A stretch of 6,208 bases of DNA from an uncultured Lachnospiraceae bacterium (GTDB lineage Bacteria > Bacillota_A > Clostridia > Lachnospirales > Lachnospiraceae). Positions 1 through 5,126 of this stretch are shown here, in pieces. Under the pieces are notes generated by a model. It had not been told where the DNA came from, searched no databases, and saw only the letters and a program-made list of their open reading frames with translations. Position 1 is the first letter of the stretch, and each line of letters begins with the position of its first letter. A program made the translations under genes and the position numbers. The stretch spans positions 1 to 6,208 of the forward strand of contig CANOBT010000264.1 of assembly GCA_947564305.1 (NCBI GenBank), given 5' to 3'.

Positions 1-17
1 TTCTGCTCTTACTGTAA

Positions 18-614
18 TTTTTCCTCTACCTGTTGTATACGCTTCTTTTATTCCTGAATTACAAGGACGGACAGGTCTCTATCCCAAATAAAGAACTCAT
101 GGATAAGTTTGCGGACCTTGTCCAGAAAGAACCTTCCTTCGGTAATGTCTACCGGCTCACAAAGGAATCCGAGAAGATGCTCCTGGCAACCAAAGCGGGC
201 GATACCGATACCATGACAGAAATTCTGGAATTTGTCCATAACACAGAGAGCCCCTCACTGCTTTACAACAATGAAGCAGAACTGGCATCTATCATAAGAT
301 TAGTGTATCTAAAAGCGCGTGATCATTACAAAATCGAGAGGGAAGACAAAGCGGGCGTCGGATTTGTTGATTATATTTTCTATCCTTACAGTAAAGAGGA
401 TGACGCTATCATTATCGAACTGAAAGTAAACCACACTGCCGCGGAAGCAATACAGCAGATTAAGGACCGCCGGTATGCTTTACGCTTTGACGGGAAAATT
501 GGAGAACAGCCGGAATACACTGGGCGCATACTTGCCGTAGGTATTGCCTATCACAAAGATGATGCAAAAAAAAGACATGAGTGCAAGGTAGAAGTGCTGA
601 GGGAGAGAATATAA
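18..614 (+). pseudogene. PD-(D/E)XK nuclease-domain protein (AAA-ATPase-like/DUF1703 type), 3' part, frame broken upstream
   Basis: The readable part ends at a TAA at 612-614. Counting from a TTG at 33, it carries the C-terminal PD-(D/E)XK nuclease-like domain of the large AAA-ATPase-like/DUF1703 proteins. Visible landmarks are an IPNKEL segment (residues 18-23), YNNEAELA near 78-85, the first acidic residue in GFVDYIF (D113), the ExK pair in IIELKV (E129, K131) and the QQIKDRRYALRF helix region (141-152). All expected catalytic residues are present. Family members usually have an N-terminal ATPase-like domain of some 300 residues; here an in-frame TAA at 15-17 blocks the frame, and no ribosome site precedes the TTG. 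I infer a frameshifted or truncated remnant, not simply a gene cut by the window edge. In the family this domain is presumed to act on nucleic acid, but its role is unknown. Upstream sequence outside the window could change the verdict. Confidence 0.7.
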
Positions 615-698
615 AATTTCATTGAAAAGGACAATTTAACCATAACAAAAATAATAATCAGCAAACAAATTACTATTGAATATGAGGAATCGGCTGTC

Positions 699-739
699 AA
701 AACAGGTCACCAAACCAATGGTTTGACGACCTGTTTTTT
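699..739. terminator. Rho-independent terminator between converging genes
   Basis: An outer stem AACAGGTC (701-708) pairs with GACCTGTT (728-735), and an inner stem CAAACC (711-716) pairs with GGTTTG (720-725) around an AAT loop. A six-T run (734-739) follows on the plus strand, making a strong terminator for the nuclease-domain gene. On the minus strand the same hairpin is followed by only four Ts, so it may also stop transcription from the decayed gene at 770-1120. Confidence 0.9.
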
Positions 740-769
740 ACATCATATGTTGCAGGACGTCATCTGTTG

Positions 770-1120
770 CTACTCATCTAAAATCTCATCAAAAAATTTA
801 TAACGCTTGTATTCATCTGGATTTTTATTGTTTCTCTTGACTTTTTTTCAGGTCAAATTTCTCCCCATCCGTCCTCCCTGCACTAATAATGTCTCCTTGC
901 ATACTGCAAAGAAACGTATATGACACTTCATCTACTATAACTTCTATCGACATCCCATCCATCTCCAATATACAAAACATACTAAATTCCAATTCTTCCT
1001 TATTACGATTTAAAAAATAACCCTAGATGAATGTCCCTCTTCCTGTTTCTCGGCCTTGGCACACCTCACCGCCATCATTAGCAATACCGCTGCTAATACT
1101 AAAATAATTCTCTTTTTCAT
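770..1120 (-). pseudogene. Decayed gene for a small exported protein (two homopolymer frameshifts)
   Basis: This gene is not visible as one frame. On the minus strand an ATG at 1120-1118 starts MKKRIILVLAAVLLMMAVRC, a clear signal peptide, then AKAEKQ. The AKA fits a signal peptidase I site; the cysteine at 20 is preceded by V-R, so it is not a good lipobox. The frame stops at 1012-1010 in a six-A run (1012-1017 on the plus strand). Restoring one base there joins it to a second frame beginning LNRNKEELEF and continuing to about 848. Removing one base from the seven-T run at 842-848 then joins a third segment, in the original frame, ending YKFFDEILDE and TAG (772-770). The rebuilt protein would be 116 residues; the two indels cancel and the span is exactly 117 codons. 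The ribosome site is AAAGGG, 6 bases before the ATG. I do not recognise the family. Confidence 0.65.
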
Positions 1121-1122
1121 AT

Positions 1123-1140
1123 TCTGCCCTTTCTGGCAGA
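1123..1140 (-). promoter_or_regulatory. Hairpin covering the ribosome site of the decayed gene
   Basis: A perfect six-base-pair inverted repeat, TCTGCC (1123-1128) and GGCAGA (1135-1140), surrounds a six-base loop. On the minus-strand RNA the AGAAAGGG ribosome site lies in the loop and the first bases of the stem, directly before the ATG at 1120. If the RNA is made, this could limit translation. Whether this has a function in a broken gene is unknown. Confidence 0.4.
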
Positions 1141-1145
1141 TAGGC

Positions 1146-1172
1146 AAAAAGCAACCCGTTTCAGGCTGCTTT
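1146..1172 (-). terminator. Rho-independent terminator of the minus-strand XRE regulator
   Basis: On the minus strand AGCAGCC pairs with GGTTGCT (one G-T pair) around a TGAAACG loop and is followed by five Ts. It starts right at the TAA of the XRE gene (1173-1171). It also separates that gene from the decayed exported-protein gene, which begins only about 25 bases further on. Confidence 0.8.
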
Positions 1173-1494
1173 ACTTTAATTTCATACCTCTCACATATAT
1201 TTCAACTGCCGCTTTCTCTTTATCCGTAAAAGATTCCCATGTTTCCAACACTCTCCTTTGTTCAGCGGATAACTCCAATTTTTCAATATCCCTTGAAAAA
1301 AATTGCGATAATGTAATCCCTAATCCATCACATATCTTATCCAGTGTATAAAAAGTAGATGTGCTTCCTCTTTTCATTAAATTTGATAAAGATGACTGAC
1401 TGATACCAGTCTTTTTAGATAGCGCATACATAGACATCTGTTTTTTATCACAGAGTTCCTTTATTCGATTGGTAATATACTTCTCATCCAGCAA
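1171..1494 (-). CDS. XRE/Cro-CI-type helix-turn-helix transcriptional regulator
   Basis: This is a 107-residue cytoplasmic DNA-binding protein. The N-terminal helix-turn-helix domain spans about residues 5-68: YALSKKTG (23-30) fits the first helix of the motif, and ISQSSLSNLMK (31-41) the recognition helix. LDKICDGLGITLSQFF (51-66) is the usual closing segment of this family. The C-terminal 40 residues are charged and helical (LSAEQRRVLETW, TDKEKAAVEIYVRG) and may help dimerisation; no sensor or peptidase domain is present. The start is a TTG, chosen because GAGGTG lies 8 bases upstream, an in-frame stop lies just before it, and no ATG is available. Its own terminator follows at once. It is divergent from the XRE gene at 1769, so both may act on the shared upstream region. 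The regulated target is not evident. Confidence 0.88.
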   Translation of the reverse strand: MLDEKYITNRIKELCDKKQMSMYALSKKTGISQSSLSNLMKRGSTSTFYTLDKICDGLGITLSQFFSRDIEKLELSAEQRRVLETWESFTDKEKAAVEIYVRGMKLK

Positions 1495-1768
1495 GCAACC
1501 TACACCTCATTTCCGATATATGCTGCTTTTATCTTACTCTATGTTCCCTAAGATTATTAGGTTTTATATAAAGAAGTATAACACTTTATTTATGAGTAGT
1601 ATTTGAATAAAAAAATAAGCGTACTGCCTAATATTTTTGATCTAAATGCACTAAAAATTTCTTTCCTCCTCTCCGTATTGCAATCTATTAATTGCAATTA
1701 TAAATGCTTTTTGTAATAGAATCAATACAAATCTCTGAATTAATAACATGAAAGGCCAGTAATCTGTC
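1495..1768. promoter_or_regulatory. Divergent regulatory region between two XRE genes
   Basis: This AT-rich gap holds the promoters of both regulators. Visible symmetric elements are CCTAA-N5-TTAGG (1547-1561), 53 bases upstream of the minus-strand TTG start; a further CCTAATA half-site at 1627-1633; and two copies of the self-complementary ATTGCAAT (1677-1684 and 1691-1698), the second lying inside the 12-bp palindrome TAATTGCAATTA (1689-1700). A possible plus-strand -10, TATAAA (1699-1704), abuts that palindrome, but its -35 partner TTGCAA (1678-1683) is only 15 bases away, so the promoter call is weak. These symmetric sites are plausible operators for the small regulators on either side. 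No gene is supported in this stretch. Confidence 0.4.
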
Positions 1769-2023
1769 ATGTCACAAAAACTGAAACAGACGCAAGATAT
1801 CTCTTTGGGAGATAATTTAAGAAAATTAAGAAATCGTGCAAATTTAACGCAGGAACAAGTTGTCGCACAATTACAACTGCGCAATTTTTCCATCTCCAGA
1901 AGCGCATATTCACAGATAGAATCTGGCACATACAATATCCGTATTAGTGAATTGATTGCATTAACTGAAATTTTTCATACAGACTACAATACCATATTTA
2001 ATGGTTTGACTTATAAAAAATAG
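1769..2023 (+). CDS. XRE-type helix-turn-helix transcriptional regulator (single-domain)
   Basis: This is an 84-residue protein that is essentially one helix-turn-helix domain. LGDNLRKLRNRANLTQEQVVAQLQ (about residues 13-36, split here as helix 1 and helix 2) is followed by ISRSAYSQIESG (42-53), the recognition helix with the Q-IE-G pattern typical of this family, and then ISELIALTEIFHTDYNTIF (59-77). Small Clostridia regulators of this kind are common. The ATG at 1769 is the only reasonable ATG: an in-frame TAA lies at 1760-1762. Its ribosome site is poor, since GAAAGG is 13 bases away, so translation may be weak or the start may be a little further downstream. A strong terminator overlaps the stop codon. 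It is divergent from the XRE gene at 1171-1494 and not obviously in an operon. Confidence 0.85.
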   Translation: MSQKLKQTQDISLGDNLRKLRNRANLTQEQVVAQLQLRNFSISRSAYSQIESGTYNIRISELIALTEIFHTDYNTIFNGLTYKK

Positions 2024-2064
2024 CCCTGAACATAGGTTTTCCTATCGTTCAGGGCGTTTTATTT
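2023..2064 (+). terminator. Rho-independent terminator of the plus-strand XRE gene
   Basis: GCCCTGAAC (2023-2031) pairs with GTTCAGGGC (2047-2055), and inside it ATAGG (2032-2036) pairs with CCTAT (2041-2045) around a TTTT loop. GTTTTATTT follows. The first stem base is the last base of the stop codon. On the other strand the hairpin is also followed by a T-rich run. Confidence 0.92.
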
Positions 2065-2066
2065 GC

Positions 2067-2082
2067 ATGAAATGAATTTCAT
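2067..2082. repeat. 16-bp inverted repeat upstream of the Uma2 gene
   Basis: ATGAAAT and ATTTCAT are perfect inverted copies separated by GA. The element lies just after the XRE terminator and about 100 bases before the Uma2 start, where a regulator could bind. The rest of the gap to 2183 holds no convincing promoter; a TTGACG near 2113-2118 lacks a good -10. Confidence 0.35.
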
Positions 2083-2183
2083 CAGCAATATTTACTTAAA
2101 CAGTTTGTGCAGATTGACGACGAAATTTTTGTTACTATTCACAGTTCATTTAATTAAAAAACAAGAAAGGACGTGAGCACACA

Positions 2184-2600
2184 ATGGCATTACCACAGGA
2201 ACGAATTTACACAATTGAAGATATCTATGCCCTGCCAGAAGGCCAGAAAGCTGAACTGATAAACGGGCAGATTTATAATATGGCGCCGACAGGCACTGGG
2301 CATCAACGAATCCTGATGAACCTGGCTGGAAAAATCCGCGAATATATTAAGCACCCCAAAGGAACTTGCGAAGTATTTCCCGCCTCATTTGCCGTTTTCC
2401 TAAGCAAAGATAATCTGAACTATGTGGAACCGGATATCTCCGTTATATGTGATGAAAACAAGCTGGATGAATGCGGCTGTCATGGCTCCCCTGACTGGAG
2501 CATTGAAATCCTCTCCCCCAGTACCGAACGGGTTGACTGCGGAGCGAAACTTCTCAAATATTGTGCATCGGGCGTAAGGGAATACTGGACAATAAATCCC
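2184..2600 (+). pseudogene. Uma2-family (DUF820) restriction-endonuclease-like protein, 3' end lost
   Basis: The first 139 residues match the Uma2/DUF820 family, which has a PD-(D/E)XK nuclease fold. Landmarks are IYTIEDIYALPEGQKAELIN (residues 8-27), GQIYNMAPT (28-36), VEPDISVICD (81-90, with D84), DWSIEILSPST (104-114, with E108), the K122-containing KLLKYCASG and VREYWTINP (131-139). D84, E108 and K122 are plausible catalytic residues. Family members usually run about 180-190 residues, with a C-terminal strand region after the YW-x-x-(D/N)P motif. Here similarity stops abruptly at 2600. The frame then runs on through hairpins and a terminator and finds no stop until 2937-2939, inside sequence antisense to the lipoprotein gene. 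The start has AGAAAGGACGTG upstream, a usable ribosome site. I infer a C-terminally deleted pseudogene; its function is unknown. Confidence 0.75.
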
Positions 2601-2611
2601 CGGCTTCAAAA

Positions 2612-2655
2612 CCGCCCCTGCGACAACAGGAGCGGCAGCATATGGATCCTGCCGC
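2612..2655 (+). other. Two overlapping hairpins before the terminator
   Basis: Hairpin A pairs CCGCCCCTG (2612-2620) with CAGGAGCGG (2627-2635), with one mismatch and a CGACAA loop. Hairpin B pairs GCGGCAG (2632-2638) perfectly with CTGCCGC (2649-2655). They share GCGG at 2632-2635, so both cannot form at once. They replace the expected Uma2 3' coding sequence and directly abut the terminator at 2656-2699. This could be a structured RNA, a remnant of an inserted repeat, or chance; I do not recognise a family. Confidence 0.4.
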
Positions 2656-2699
2656 AAAAGGCTGGCATCTCCCCTATTCAGAAAATGCCAGCCTTTTTT
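2656..2699. terminator. Bidirectional rho-independent terminator
   Basis: GGCTGGCAT (2660-2668) pairs with ATGCCAGCC (2685-2693), extended by AAAA (2656-2659) opposite the six-T run (2694-2699). It ends transcription from the Uma2 side. On the minus strand the same hairpin, followed by four Ts, lies about 15 bases beyond the lipoprotein stop codon and would end the lipoprotein operon. Confidence 0.92.
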
Positions 2700-2715
2700 A
2701 TGAAAACCTTACTGC

Positions 2716-3351
2716 CTACTTTTTATGGACGTCGATCAACTGCAACGAACACCAACACCATCCTCCATCATTCTCTATGGAGAAATCTTCTATCGCATAA
2801 CCCCTTAGAATTACTTCGTCGCCTTCCGTCAGGCCTGCGACCATTTCTTTACATTCCTCCATGGTCAGCCAGTCCGTCTCCCATGAATAGTAATTACCCT
2901 GTACAGTGGCCGCCATATTCACAGGCGGTTCTACCATAGTTTTCATTCTAACTATGATGGAGCCCGCCCCCTCATCTATTTCTACCTTGTCCAATATCCC
3001 GGTGATTTCCATATATTTTCCGCTATACTTTGCAATAACCGCTTCGATATCTCCGTACATTTCTGTCACAAATCCATCCATTGTACAGGAAATATATTCC
3101 TGTTCATCCGGATTTTTCCGTGTTTCTGTATCCCACGTGTGTTCAGACGGCTGCGCATCATCTTCCATATTGTCAGATAAATCCGTGTCTTCTTCTATAT
3201 TTCCAGAGGTATCCGTATCTTCTTCTGTCTTATCTGTTATTTCTGTTTCTTTTTCCAGTGTATTTTCTACATCAGGTTCATCCTTGGTACCGCAGGCGCT
3301 TATGCCGACGATTACCAACGTGCTGAACATAATAAGCAAGAATCGTTTCAT
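2716..3351 (-). CDS. Lipoprotein with acidic linker and probable OB-fold (tRNA_anti-like) domain
   Basis: This is a 211-residue protein predicted to be anchored to the outer face of the membrane. Residues 1-20 form a lipoprotein signal peptide with lipobox ISAC, so C20 would be lipidated. Residues 21-85 are an acidic Asp/Glu/Thr-rich linker with three imperfect 10-residue repeats (43-72). From about 88 a folded domain follows: VIAKYSGKYMEITGILDKV (105-123) and the pattern through VILRGYAIEDF (180-190) resemble the tRNA_anti-like OB-fold found in many Clostridia lipoproteins. This assignment comes from pattern only. The start ATG has GGGAG 8 bases upstream. It lies 61 bases after the second lipoprotein gene with no hairpin between, so both are probably one transcript. 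The ligand or partner is unknown. Confidence 0.85.
   Translation of the reverse strand: MKRFLLIMFSTLVIVGISACGTKDEPDVENTLEKETEITDKTEEDTDTSGNIEEDTDLSDNMEDDAQPSEHTWDTETRKNPDEQEYISCTMDGFVTEMYGDIEAVIAKYSGKYMEITGILDKVEIDEGAGSIIVRMKTMVEPPVNMAATVQGNYYSWETDWLTMEECKEMVAGLTEGDEVILRGYAIEDFSIENDGGWCWCSLQLIDVHKK
3136..3225 (-). repeat. Three imperfect 30-bp tandem repeats in the lipoprotein linker
   Basis: Residues 43-72 read as three 10-residue units: EEDTDTSGNI, EEDTDLSDNM and EDDAQPSEHT. The first two are nearly identical in DNA as well; the third is more diverged. Copy number could vary between strains and change linker length. Confidence 0.6.
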
Positions 3352-3412
3352 ATCCTTTTCTCCCTAAATTTTATGTAAATCCTATTCTAATTTCCAGTGT
3401 CTCACTCAAATA

Positions 3413-4117
3413 TTAGTCGAATGTGACATGCTGAGCTATAATAATAGACCACGATGTCATACCCACTGCAAGTTTATCACAATTATTAGACCGAGCCCAA
3501 TTTACTATTGGCCTATATACACAGTCCATTAAATCTGCTGTTTGTTGATCTATATTATATGCAGCCGGATCTCCATCAACCTCTTCATCTGTTTCCCAAG
3601 ATGTCTTTGCTTTCTCCAGTATTTTATTTTCAAGGTACGATTCAGGCTTAGGGGTTCCTTCTCCTCCTTGATTTTCCGGCCATTCAAACTCACTGGGGGA
3701 TATATTATATTTTACTAAATATTCCTCCGTAACAGCAGTTTTTACTGCGTCATACAATTCCTGAAGCTGTTCCTCAGAAGCATGTAACATGTCTACCGGA
3801 TCATAAACATAATCCATATTAGGTTCTTCTCCTCGTTCTTTAAGAGCCCGCAAAAGTTCTTCTTTCTCATCCTGCGCCGCCTTCTGCTCCTCTGTCATTT
3901 CAGCATTCTCTTCTTGCTCCTCCTTTACATCAGTCTCCTCTTCCTCAGATTCTTCTTCCTGTGCCTCAGGCTCCTCTGTCTGTTCTTCTGATACCTCCGC
4001 CTTCGTTTCTTCCTGTTCAGCCGAATCCTCCTTTTTGCTTCCACAGGCTGCCGCCATTACAATTACTATTGCCGCTGCTATCGCAATACAAAAAAATCGT
4101 TTCATACTACTCTTCAT
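3413..4117 (-). CDS. Lipoprotein of unknown function with Glu-rich linker
   Basis: This is a 234-residue predicted lipoprotein. A basic start (MKSSMKRFF) leads into a hydrophobic stretch and lipobox AAAC, placing the lipidated cysteine at residue 25. Residues 27-92 are a low-complexity Glu-rich linker. From about 93 a folded region begins (YVYDPVDMLHASEEQLQELY, 103-122) and runs through KYNISPSEFEWPE (136-148) to a C-terminal part ending IIIAQHVTFD. I do not recognise its family. The upstream ATG at 4117 is preferred to the ATG at 4105 because GAGGAG lies 5 bases before it. It is the first gene of a probable two-lipoprotein operon with the gene at 2716-3351. Both share an MKRF start and acidic linker, which may mean a common origin of the export module. 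Its likely promoter contains a nine-base homopolymer run. Confidence 0.85.
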   Translation of the reverse strand: MKSSMKRFFCIAIAAAIVIVMAAACGSKKEDSAEQEETKAEVSEEQTEEPEAQEEESEEEETDVKEEQEENAEMTEEQKAAQDEKEELLRALKERGEEPNMDYVYDPVDMLHASEEQLQELYDAVKTAVTEEYLVKYNISPSEFEWPENQGGEGTPKPESYLENKILEKAKTSWETDEEVDGDPAAYNIDQQTADLMDCVYRPIVNWARSNNCDKLAVGMTSWSIIIAQHVTFD

Positions 4118-4500
4118 CTTATCTCCTCTTTTCTGATAAATAAAATTATCGCTTCATGAATCACTGGTTTCCTTATTGCCATATAGGTAATATTCGCCTG
4201 CCGGAACAATCACGAAATCTATTGCCCATAAACGACAAATGTTTTATCCCTCCATCTCGTCCCCCTCTCACAGAATAATACTACTTCAACATTTGTCCAA
4301 AAATCGACATTTGACTCGTTTATATTTTACCCCCCCCCAATAATTGTCAACCCTAAAGCAAATCCTCCGAAAGTTGTCACAGCAAAAGAATGCCTTTTGC
4401 AAGAAACGGGGATGTCGTGAATGACATTTGACATGGGATAGTTCAGACTGTGAATAGAAACAAATTTTTCTAAATATTATTTTGCACTTTAATCATTTAT
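4118..4500. other. Long non-coding regulatory stretch
   Basis: No gene is supported here. It holds the ribosome site of the lipoprotein operon; GACAAATGTT (4234-4243) with its inverted copy AACATTTGTC (4288-4297); the direct repeat GACATTTGAC at 4306-4315 and 4423-4432; the C9 run (4330-4338); a stem GCAAAAG-N5-CTTTTGC (4382-4400); and ATGTC-N6-GACAT (4412-4427). A second possible minus-strand promoter, TGGACA-N16-TATTCT, lies around 4270-4298. Several of these sites share a TGACA/TGTCA core, so an array of regulator sites is plausible. Confidence 0.5.
4324..4350 (-). promoter_or_regulatory. Candidate promoter of the lipoprotein operon with G9 run in the spacer
   Basis: On the minus strand a perfect -35 TTGACA (4350-4345) is followed by a 15-base spacer made of ATTATT plus nine Gs (4338-4330), then a -10 TAAAAT (4329-4324), matching 5 of 6 consensus bases. 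The spacer is two bases shorter than the optimum, and most of it is a homopolymer prone to slippage, so promoter strength could change with run length. It lies about 207 bases before the lipoprotein start at 4117, implying a long leader, or that a nearer promoter is used. Confidence 0.5.
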
Positions 4501-4529
4501 TTGACTTTTTAAAACAAGCATTTTATACT
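4501..4529 (+). promoter_or_regulatory. Sigma-A type promoter of the UPF0158 gene
   Basis: TTGACT (4501-4506) and TATACT (4524-4529) each match 5 of 6 consensus bases, with an ideal 17-base spacer. Transcription would begin near 4535-4537. That rules out a coding start at the upstream TTG (4482) and supports the ATG at 4566, which has AGGAGAG (4553-4559) before it. Confidence 0.75.
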
Positions 4530-4565
4530 ATAGGAGCATTATTGAGATTAGTTAGGAGAGAAACG

Positions 4566-4976
4566 ATGAAAGTAAAACTTACAGATATAGTGGATGCCAT
4601 CGACATGATGGAGCAGAATTCAGAATATTTCCTGAATCGGAGAACCGGAGAAATAGAGTGGGTGAATGACATGGCGATGACCATGGAAGAACAGGAAGAG
4701 GTGTATGACCGGCTTGATGAAGATGGCTTTTACCGGCTGCCCACCAGCTTTGATATCAAGGAATATGATATCATGGAAAGCTTCGTCTACACTCTTCCCT
4801 GCGCGGTGCGTGATAAACTATAATCCGCGATACAGGGAAAAGGGGCTTTCAGAAGATTTAAGGATGGAATCAGAAGAATGAATCTGGAACAGGAGTGGTA
4901 TGACTATCAGGCTGCGGCATATAAGGAAATTGCTGCCAGGTGGTGCGAGGATAATGGGATTGCGTATGAGGAGTAG
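4566..4976 (+). pseudogene. UPF0158-family gene interrupted by an in-frame TAA
   Basis: From the ATG at 4566 the protein begins MKVKLTDIVDAIDMMEQNSE, followed by YFLNRRTGEIEWV, EEVYDRLDEDGFYRLP and FDIKEYDIMESFVYTL, which fits the UPF0158 family in order. Codon 86 is TAA (4821-4823). The same frame then continues without another stop for 50 more residues: SAIQGKGAFRRFKDGI, QEWYDYQAAAYKEIA and RWCEDNGIAYEE, ending at TAG (4974-4976). The GAFRRFKD block and the WCE-NGI tail are family signatures, so the stop splits one gene of about 136 codons, near the usual family length. Promoter and ribosome site are intact. I infer a recent nonsense mutation, since the distal half is otherwise undamaged. 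The 85-residue product lacks the signature block and is probably inactive. The family has no established function. Confidence 0.8.
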
Positions 4977-5004
4977 GTATTTTCTGTCATAATAATAAAA
5001 AAAC

Positions 5005-5042
5005 AGGTGTAAAGTCCGACGATTTAGCCAGACTTTACACCT
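5005..5042. terminator. Bidirectional terminator insulating the LytTR operon
   Basis: AGGTGTAAAGTC (5005-5016) pairs perfectly over 12 bp with GACTTTACACCT (5031-5042) around a 14-base loop. On the plus strand TTACTTATTTT follows, serving the UPF0158 gene. On the minus strand seven Ts follow (A7 at 4997-5003), which is the stronger orientation, although no minus-strand gene lies just upstream of it. Confidence 0.85.
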
Positions 5043-5086
5043 TACTTATTTTCGCCCATTTCATGAACTTTAATCCTCATCAACTC

Positions 5087-5117
5087 ACCACCTATCCCCC
5101 AAAATCAACCACCTATC
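5087..5117 (+). promoter_or_regulatory. Direct repeat upstream of the LytTR promoter, probable regulator site
   Basis: ACCACCTATC occurs at 5087-5096 and again at 5108-5117, 21 bp apart, two helical turns. The nearer copy ends 9 bases before the -35. LytTR proteins are known to bind pairs of direct repeats about 21-22 bp apart upstream of promoters, so this is a likely site for the adjacent regulator to act on its own operon. Binding itself is inferred. Confidence 0.6.
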
Positions 5118-5126
5118 AAAAATCAG

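Noticed and set aside
1651..1935. Minus-strand reading frame of 94 residues
   Set aside because: It overlaps the XRE gene on the opposite strand and the regulatory gap, and has no family features.
2561..2800. Small plus-strand reading frame with AGGAG before an ATG at 2642
   Set aside because: It runs through the terminator stem and into sequence antisense to the lipoprotein gene, with no recognisable domain; the AGGAG belongs to a hairpin arm.
2906..3367. Ser/Ile-rich plus-strand frame
   Set aside because: It is the antisense of the acidic lipoprotein linker; its composition follows from the complementary strand.
4382..4400. GCAAAAG-N5-CTTTTGC as a terminator
   Set aside because: No T run follows on either strand and no gene ends nearby; it was kept only as a possible operator in the regulatory gap.
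4482..4565. Longer UPF0158 protein starting at the TTG at 4482
   Set aside because: The extra 28 residues cover the promoter (4501-4529) and have no ribosome site; the ATG at 4566 has AGGAGAG and matches the family start.
4821..4823. Recoding (selenocysteine or pyrrolysine) at the UPF0158 stop
   Set aside because: The codon is TAA, not TGA or TAG, and no recoding element is evident; a nonsense mutation is simpler.
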